This document shows positions 31,986 to 37,321 of a stretch of 37,321 nt of DNA, piece after piece. The position numbers were made by a program, and so were the translations under genes. The notes under the pieces were generated by a model. The model was not told where the DNA came from, did no database searches, and was given only the letters and a program-made list of their open reading frames with translations. The first letter of the stretch is position 1, and each line of letters begins with the position of its first letter. The stretch comes from Candidatus Anaerobiospirillum pullistercoris (lineage in GTDB: Bacteria > Pseudomonadota > Gammaproteobacteria > Enterobacterales > Succinivibrionaceae), in the NCBI GenBank assembly GCA_019114785.1, contig DXEV01000045.1:1-37321 (forward strand), given 5' to 3'.

Positions 31986-34235
31986 ATGATCCTCAGCAAG
32001 CTTGTTATCAAACTTAGCTTTCTTCGAGATATCGTTGACTATAAGCGCCTGCTTCACAGCAAAGCTGCTTTGGTCTTGATCTCCCTTACCTTAGGTCTCA
32101 GCGCAACCTTAGGCTTTGCCCCTTATAACATGTGGGTGATCACCGTTGTCAGTCTGACCTTTGAGTTCTTCTTTATCAGCACCTTAAAGAGCGCTAAGCA
32201 GGTCTTTAGCTCGCTTTTGCTCTACTTTACTGCCCTTAATGCCATCACCTTAGAATGGCTTAACTTTGTCATGAATGGCTTTGGTGCTCTACCTCTGCCT
32301 CTGTCTTGGGCAATTGAAATTCTTTTTGCTGCCTACCTTGCTATATTCCACGCCATTTTTGGCACCATCGCTTTCCGTGTCGCCTTACGCCTAGTTACAA
32401 AAAAAGAGACAGCAAAGGACACTGCTACTAGCACCACCCCAGCACCCGCCCCTGCAGTAAATACGCAAAGCGAAGCTAATGACGATTTTGACGACGAGGA
32501 CTACGACGATGAAGATGCTATGCCTCAGCGTGGCATTGCCTCTTTAAAAACTAGCCAAGACAGCACCCAAGATGCTCTTCCTGAGCCAAGCAAAGAGGAA
32601 ATCATAGAAGCTTTAGATAGCATCAGGCCAGATCTCCCTGGTGGTATGCCTGGCATGTTCTCGCAAAACCTATCCCTGCCTATACTGACTGACAAAAAAG
32701 GCCAGCAGCGTCGCTTTTATAAGCATGTATACCTGCTGTGCTTCCTACCGGTAGCTTTACTCCTAGCTGACTTACTGATTGGCGTGCTCTTTACTGGCTT
32801 TCCTTGGATGTATTTAGGATACATCGCTACCGATGGCCCTTTTGCTAGCTATGCCCCATTAGTGGGTGTGCGCGGCATCACTCTGGTGATCTTCATCTGT
32901 GCTGGAGCTCTGGCGCTAACCTTAGAGCGCCGTTTTATCTACCTTCCAATTGCGGCCTCACTGTTCTTAGTGGGCGTCTTTATGATGGAAGTACGCTACA
33001 CCAGTGACCTCCCCGAGATTAAGATTGCTGGCGTCCAAGGCGCTATTCCTCAGAGCATCAAATGGGATCCACGCCATACCATGCCAACTATCGAGAAATA
33101 CCTCAGTATGACCATGGAGTACTTTGGTAAAAGTGATCTCATTGTCTGGCCAGAATCGGCATTACCAATTTTTGCCCAGCAGATCATGCCACTACTCAAC
33201 GACATCAACATTCATGCTGATGCAACAGGCACCCCTATTCTGCTCGGTATCCAGCGCTATGAGTACGCAAAAGAAGCAAGCCCAGCAAGCGCCGAAAGCG
33301 CCAAAAGCTCAGCCGATACTCAGAATAACAACACTGATGCAAATATCCCTGTCCAGCCATCAAACGATGAGCAACTGATCACTATCAATGGCAAGAGCAG
33401 TGATACGCAGCAAGCTACTGCTCAAACAGCAGCACAAGCTACTGCACAAGCTGCTGCACAGGCAGCAGAGCCAGCAGCGGAGCTTACCAAAGCCAACGAT
33501 AAGGTGGTCGTTGCTCAAAGCACCGCTGAGCAAGCTGCTCAGGACAACTCTGCTGACGCCCATCATGGTCAGTTATTAAGCCGTCCACCACGTTTAAGCT
33601 ACAACTCGCTCTTCTTAATGGGCCAAGGTGATCAGCTGGCTTATGTACAGATCTATGACAAGCGTAAACTGGTGCCTTTTGGTGAAGTGGTACCTTTTGC
33701 TCAATACACCCGAGCACTAGGTTCTATCTTTAACTTCCCAATGTCGAGCTTCACTCCAGGCTCTGAGCAGCAACAACAGATGCACCTTGAACAAAAGGAT
33801 CTCTACTTCATCCCTGCTATCTGCTATGAATCGATCTTTCCTGAGGCTATGGCCGCCATGCACGATGAGCGTACCAATGGCATCATCATGGTTAGTAATG
33901 ACTCTTGGTTTGGCGATACCCGTGGCCCTGAAGAGCATTTAGCAATCGCGCGTATGCGTACTATGGAAATGCAAAAGCCGATGCTGCGGATCACCAACTC
34001 AGGCATCAGTGCTTCTATTGACGCCTTAGGTAAGGTGCAACATGAATTGCCACGCAACGAAGCGGCCGTCATGTATGAGGACTTTACCCCTGCCAAGGGC
34101 AATACCCCTTACATGCTGTGGGGCAATATTCCTCTATATATCGCTCTGCCACTCTTAGTATTGGTAGGAATCTTTTTCCGTCACAAAGAAGAGGATCTCC
34201 AAGACTTACACTTCCAAGAGCTGGTACGCCCCTAA
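31986..34235 (+). CDS. lnt: Apolipoprotein N-acyltransferase Lnt, with insertions
   Basis: Lnt is the inner-membrane enzyme that adds the third acyl chain to lipoproteins. The membrane part starts KAALVLISLTLGLSATLGFA-PYNMW. The nitrilase domain is complete, with the catalytic triad in family motifs: Glu390 (LIVWPESALPIF), Lys559 (YDKRKLVPFGEVVPF) and Cys613 (FIPAICYESIF). It has 749 residues against 512 in E. coli because of two low-complexity insertions: about 143-218 (acidic, DDFDDEDYDDEDAMPQ) in a loop between membrane helices, and about 426-525 (Ala/Gln/Thr-rich) inside the nitrilase domain before the catalytic Lys. ATG at 31986 is chosen; a GTG at 31950 is also possible, and neither has a strong ribosome site. 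In E. coli lnt directly follows corC; here two minus-strand genes separate them. Confidence 0.95.
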   Translation: MILSKLVIKLSFLRDIVDYKRLLHSKAALVLISLTLGLSATLGFAPYNMWVITVVSLTFEFFFISTLKSAKQVFSSLLLYFTALNAITLEWLNFVMNGFGALPLPLSWAIEILFAAYLAIFHAIFGTIAFRVALRLVTKKETAKDTATSTTPAPAPAVNTQSEANDDFDDEDYDDEDAMPQRGIASLKTSQDSTQDALPEPSKEEIIEALDSIRPDLPGGMPGMFSQNLSLPILTDKKGQQRRFYKHVYLLCFLPVALLLADLLIGVLFTGFPWMYLGYIATDGPFASYAPLVGVRGITLVIFICAGALALTLERRFIYLPIAASLFLVGVFMMEVRYTSDLPEIKIAGVQGAIPQSIKWDPRHTMPTIEKYLSMTMEYFGKSDLIVWPESALPIFAQQIMPLLNDINIHADATGTPILLGIQRYEYAKEASPASAESAKSSADTQNNNTDANIPVQPSNDEQLITINGKSSDTQQATAQTAAQATAQAAAQAAEPAAELTKANDKVVVAQSTAEQAAQDNSADAHHGQLLSRPPRLSYNSLFLMGQGDQLAYVQIYDKRKLVPFGEVVPFAQYTRALGSIFNFPMSSFTPGSEQQQQMHLEQKDLYFIPAICYESIFPEAMAAMHDERTNGIIMVSNDSWFGDTRGPEEHLAIARMRTMEMQKPMLRITNSGISASIDALGKVQHELPRNEAAVMYEDFTPAKGNTPYMLWGNIPLYIALPLLVLVGIFFRHKEEDLQDLHFQELVRP

Positions 34236-34244
34236 GCTTCGCTG

Positions 34245-34276
34245 TGTTTCTGCCTGCACAAAAACAGGCAGGAACA
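34245..34276. terminator. Stem-loop after lnt
   Basis: TGTTTCTGCCTG pairs with CAGGCAGGAACA (one G-U) around an 8-nt A-rich loop, 10 nt after the lnt stop. There is no T-run, so it may be an mRNA 3' stabiliser rather than a classical terminator. A duplicated GAGCAGTAGGT follows directly. Confidence 0.5.
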
Positions 34277-34443
34277 TGAGCAGTAGGTGAGCAGTAGGTG
34301 AGCCAGATCTCGGCTGCAAAAAAGAATCTGCCATAAATTTCACTTTTAGCGCATAATGGAGAAACGGTGTTTGTGCTTTTAGCAATCTTTTAGGCTAATG
34401 GCACGACCATCTACAACCAATGTGGTGATAAGGAAGGGGTAAC

Positions 34444-34977
34444 ATGCGCGAGATCTTCTTTAGTAGCTCCAAGGTCTTAACCTACATCATCAAAAGATGC
34501 TACTTAAAGGGCTACCACATCAATCAGGCTAAAGCCCAGCGTCTGCTCTATTGCAGTTACGGCAGCATTATGGCCCTATTTGATATGCGTCTAACGGACG
34601 AGCGTCCTATTACATGGGAAGCTGGCCCAATCTTTCCTCGTGCCCTTTTTGACCACATGCACCACCAGCTGAACTTTACAGATCAGCAAAATCCTTTAGA
34701 GCAACGCATGTATCCACCAGCAATTATCTACGTGATCAATCAGACTGTAGATAACTTTGCCTGCATGCCCGCATCAGAGCTCAACCAATTCCTCACTGCT
34801 CCTGGCACCCCTTGGTTCATTGAGTCCAGTCAAGGTGAAAACCTCGGTGTGATCATGGGGGATGAGCTGATCCGCCAGTACTTCCTGCAAAACGTGGTCA
34901 ACCCTAATGCCTACAATGGCCCTTCAATGGAGATCTCTATCTCTGGAGTCAACGGCAACAGCAACACTTGGGCTTAG
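34444..34977 (+). CDS. DUF4065 / Panacea (SocA-like) domain protein
   Basis: A 177-residue cytoplasmic protein. The sequence NQAKAQRLLYCSYGSIMALF, RPITWEAGPIFPRALFDHMH and ASELNQFLTAPGTPWFI matches the pattern of the Panacea/DUF4065 domain, found in the antitoxins of diverse toxin-antitoxin pairs and in the SocA proteolytic adaptor of Caulobacter. A strong ribosome site (GGAAGGGG) precedes the ATG. No toxin-like gene is adjacent on the same strand: lnt lies upstream and the downstream gene is convergent. It may be a solitary adaptor or have a distant partner. Domain assignment is by eye. Confidence 0.75.
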   Translation: MREIFFSSSKVLTYIIKRCYLKGYHINQAKAQRLLYCSYGSIMALFDMRLTDERPITWEAGPIFPRALFDHMHHQLNFTDQQNPLEQRMYPPAIIYVINQTVDNFACMPASELNQFLTAPGTPWFIESSQGENLGVIMGDELIRQYFLQNVVNPNAYNGPSMEISISGVNGNSNTWA

Positions 34978-35008
34978 CAAGCCTAGTAAGCAAGCACACC
35001 TCTTCTCC

Positions 35009-35038
35009 GGCCCGCCACTTTCCCAAAGTAGCAGGGCC
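35009..35038. terminator. Stem-loop between convergent genes
   Basis: Outer arms GGCCC/GGGCC and inner arms ACTTT/AAAGT form an interrupted hairpin between the stops at 34977 and 35050. T-runs are absent, so termination is inferred from location. Confidence 0.45.
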
Positions 35039-35049
35039 ATGCCTCTCAC

Positions 35050-36705
35050 CTAAACCTGAGATTCTGGCTCCACAGGCTCAGGGGTGAACAAATCGCTTTG
35101 CAGATGTCGCTTTTGCAACCAACGGCTACGCTCGAGCAAACGATCATGCTTAGCACTAGACTTCTGCGCCTCCTGCACCTCCATATCCTCTGTACCCACA
35201 ATCAAGATCCCTTGCATTGCTTTATCGTAATGTTGTGATAGATAGCGCTGTGAATAATAAATGACATCACCCACATCATCGGCAAAGGTATAACCGCTGT
35301 CGTCTTGGACAGGATCTACTTTGATGTCGCCACGACGCTTCAACCACATCTGCGCCGACATACCACTACGATAGAGCTCTTGACGCAGCTTTAAATCCTC
35401 TTGCAGGATAGAGCCCTTGCGCGGACGCTCTCTAGGTGGTGGCATAAAGACTTGATTGGCAGCAAAAAGCTCTTGTCTTTGAGATAGGCGCTCGATATCA
35501 GGAGCAACAGTTTGTAAGACCTTGACCTGCTCTGCCAGCATGACATTTAGGCCGTCTATACTAGAGTGAGATTCCAAATCCCGCTCCTTATCCCCAGACT
35601 CGTTAGTTTGCAGAGCAAACGGAGGACGTACTAACGCGTGCTTCCAATCAGCATCGTCCGTAACGTCATCCTCAAAGGCAAAAGCATACGGCGACAACAA
35701 AGGATTCTGCTGCATCATTGAAGCTCGAGATCCTCTCTCTTGCTGTTCAAAAAATAACGAAGGAAGAGGAATATAACGCGCCAAAATCTCAGACTTAGTC
35801 TCAAAGAGCCGTGGTAAAGCGACATTATTGAAGATATCTGGCAGATCTATAGCGCTTAAAGCGCGAGGATGTAGCGCCTCTAAATCCAAATGAGGAGTAG
35901 ATGCGGTCACGATTTGTGCCAGCTCTTGGGCATGCTGCAAGATAAACTCATAACGTAAGCCGACATTACTGAAGCTCACACGGGAAATCTCTACTTCAGG
36001 ATCATCAATGAGGTCATCTAAGATCTTTGCTTGTAGTTGCATCTGCTGTAACTGCATATCAGGATCAGCGGCACTAAGTATAGTAAGCGCAGAATCTCTA
36101 TCCAGATTAGCCGCTTGCCTCATCTCTTGCGCCTCACGCTGTTGACGGTGCATCCCGTTAGGCAGCTCTTTGTGGAAATCAGAATCGACTAAAACCTTTT
36201 CGCCTTGTTGTTCGATCTCCTGCTCATGCTCACTACGCAGTCCCTTTAAGAGCTGAGTGTGCTCTTGTGAAGCAACACTAGGGCTTCTTGGGGTAAACAA
36301 AGCACGATCGACTTGCCCTATGGCAGATGGATCTTGAGCAGCAACAGCCTCTGACTCAGTCTCAGCCTCTGACTCAGCATCAGGCGTTGTCACTTCTACA
36401 GTCACATCTGATGAAGCCGATGAAGCCGATGAAGATGACTGAACCTCTTCATTCCCCGAAAGAACGTTACTACCACTTTGACTAAAAGACCTATCCTCAG
36501 ATACCACGTTCTCAGCTGCCACCAAATCGTCAGCTGCATGGCTATACCCCATAGATAGGAATAAGCCACACGCCACCACACTCCAGATCTTGGTTGGTAA
36601 TGGGAAAAGACACCGCACAATGACAAACAAAGCGCGCACACAACTGGCGCAGCTACTACAGCACGCTCCAGTCACACAACGCGAAAAATGCTTGTCCAGA
36701 GTCAT
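35050..36705 (-). CDS. Large exported protein of unknown function
   Basis: I do not recognise this 551-residue protein. A long N-terminus with five cysteines (CVTGACCSSCASC) leads to a hydrophobic segment and a signal-peptidase-like site SMGYSHA-ADD. Residues of about 60-140 are Ser/Glu/Val-rich and low-complexity. The rest is acidic, Gln-rich and helical (MQLQQMQLQAKILDDLIDDP). The C-terminal part looks more folded: LKLRQELYRSGMSAQMWLKR, YTFADDVGDVIYYSQRYLSQ, AMQGILIVGTEDMEVQEAQK. The start at 36705 has AAGGA 7 nt before; the leader is long for a signal peptide, so another start is possible. Export to the periplasm is inferred. Confidence 0.75.
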   Translation of the reverse strand: MTLDKHFSRCVTGACCSSCASCVRALFVIVRCLFPLPTKIWSVVACGLFLSMGYSHAADDLVAAENVVSEDRSFSQSGSNVLSGNEEVQSSSSASSASSDVTVEVTTPDAESEAETESEAVAAQDPSAIGQVDRALFTPRSPSVASQEHTQLLKGLRSEHEQEIEQQGEKVLVDSDFHKELPNGMHRQQREAQEMRQAANLDRDSALTILSAADPDMQLQQMQLQAKILDDLIDDPEVEISRVSFSNVGLRYEFILQHAQELAQIVTASTPHLDLEALHPRALSAIDLPDIFNNVALPRLFETKSEILARYIPLPSLFFEQQERGSRASMMQQNPLLSPYAFAFEDDVTDDADWKHALVRPPFALQTNESGDKERDLESHSSIDGLNVMLAEQVKVLQTVAPDIERLSQRQELFAANQVFMPPPRERPRKGSILQEDLKLRQELYRSGMSAQMWLKRRGDIKVDPVQDDSGYTFADDVGDVIYYSQRYLSQHYDKAMQGILIVGTEDMEVQEAQKSSAKHDRLLERSRWLQKRHLQSDLFTPEPVEPESQV

Positions 36706-37000
36706 AAAGATCCTTAGAACCAAAAAACCCGACAAAAACACACCGCAGGGGATCGATCTAAACCGCTGGGGGTTGATCTATAAGGAAAAGAGAAGAAGAG
36801 AGGATAGGATTTGTTTGCAACAACAGGCTCTCGTTTACGCCCAAACATACCCAATTCTCATTTTACAGCAAAGACACAAGCAAGCGATACCCATGCGATT
36901 CTTTGCTGATTACCCTCACAAAAAACACGCCCTAATCACTCCCCCTTTAGCTATCTAGTGTTAGAGTTCAAAAGTTCGTAGCAGGCTTATCTGCTGTAAA
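36706..37000. other. Divergent spacer before the right-edge gene
   Basis: About 295 bases with no supported gene. At the right end a hairpin AGCAG/CTGCT (36980-36995) and a -10-like TAAAAT (36997-37002) lie directly before the start codon of the next gene, with no good -35 visible. Confidence 0.4.
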
Positions 37001-37009
37001 ATGAGGGGC

Positions 37010-37321
37010 ATGAAACAACAAAATAATTTTGCCCCTCAGCAGGCTTCTTCACCAATGAGTGAACACCAGAAGCCTCAAAGCGATATTTTATCCGCATTCC
37101 AATCTGTCATCAAAAATTGCCGAACAGCTCGTGATGCCCAAAAGCTCACGGACTCAAGCGTTGAATTTGTGGAGCCTATTGATCATGTGCACGAGTTAGA
37201 GCGTTGCCACCAGTACCAAGCCCGTCGTAAAGCTAGTATTGATGTTGTTAAACGGTGTGAAATTATCGAAGCTGCACTCCCTGAGTCAGGATTTAACAGT
37301 CTTTGCAGCATTTCTAAGCAC
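37010..37321 (+). CDS. Partial hypothetical protein, cut by window edge
   Basis: An open frame of 104 codons runs off the right edge without a stop. The sequence begins MKQQNNFAPQQASSPMSEHQ and continues with SDILSAFQSVIKNCRTARDA, then VHELERCHQYQARRKASIDV. It is soluble and partly helical. I do not recognise the family. An in-frame ATG at 37001 (MRGMKQQ) is an alternative start. The GAGGGG is too close to the ATG at 37010 to serve it, so the start and ribosome site are uncertain. Confidence 0.65.
   Translation, partial: MKQQNNFAPQQASSPMSEHQKPQSDILSAFQSVIKNCRTARDAQKLTDSSVEFVEPIDHVHELERCHQYQARRKASIDVVKRCEIIEAALPESGFNSLCSISKH

Overview
The window reads as a chromosomal segment of a gammaproteobacterium. 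The block miaB, ybeZ/phoH, ybeY, corC/ybeX, lnt keeps the Escherichia coli order. grpE lies next to bamE, the tRNA set is Met-Gln-Gln, and several YgiW/YdeI-type BOF proteins are present. The mixture of conserved gammaproteobacterial genes with long Ala/Pro/Glu-rich additions, and the anaerobe-like gene content, makes me think of Succinivibrionaceae, but that placement is an inference without a database search.

Layout, left to right. (1) 11-3241: type I restriction subunit HsdR on the minus strand, followed by a gene-poor spacer. (2) 4026-7938: grpE (minus) with a near-consensus heat-shock promoter, divergent from bamE (plus). An unusually dense run of stem-loops follows bamE, then a Sel1-like lipoprotein and a small convergent unknown gene. 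(3) 8117-13034: ppk, preceded by a candidate PhoB-type box, then rmuC with a probable 3' frameshift. (4) 13132-18441: three minus-strand genes: a suppressor-of-fused (SUFU) domain protein, an isoprenylcysteine methyltransferase-like membrane protein with three 17-bp repeats upstream, and a YdiJ-type FAD/Fe-S dehydrogenase. (5) 18836-24992: an envelope-protein region with three secreted BOF proteins, a membrane-anchored coiled-coil protein, a tRNA operon with a consensus promoter and terminator, a Ser/Tyr-rich lipoprotein and a Tyr/Pro/His-rich secreted protein. (6) 25510-34235: the miaB-ybeZYX-lnt block, interrupted by two minus-strand genes (a DUF4156-like lipoprotein and an unknown protein) between corC and lnt. 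(7) 34444-37321: a Panacea/DUF4065 protein, a large secreted unknown protein (minus) and a gene cut by the right edge.

Functional themes: envelope biogenesis and quality control (BamE, Lnt, CorC, BOF proteins, several lipoproteins), ribosome and tRNA maturation (YbeY, MiaB, tRNAs), stress and phosphate metabolism (GrpE, Ppk, PhoH-like YbeZ) and DNA defence or maintenance (HsdR, RmuC, DUF4065).

The most unusual points are: two housekeeping genes (rmuC and phoH) whose low-complexity tails continue in the +1 frame after an early stop; low-complexity insertions or tails in GrpE, Ppk, RmuC, PhoH and Lnt; and a habit of placing perfect stem-loops in the intergenic spacers. No CRISPR array, prophage or complete insertion sequence was seen.
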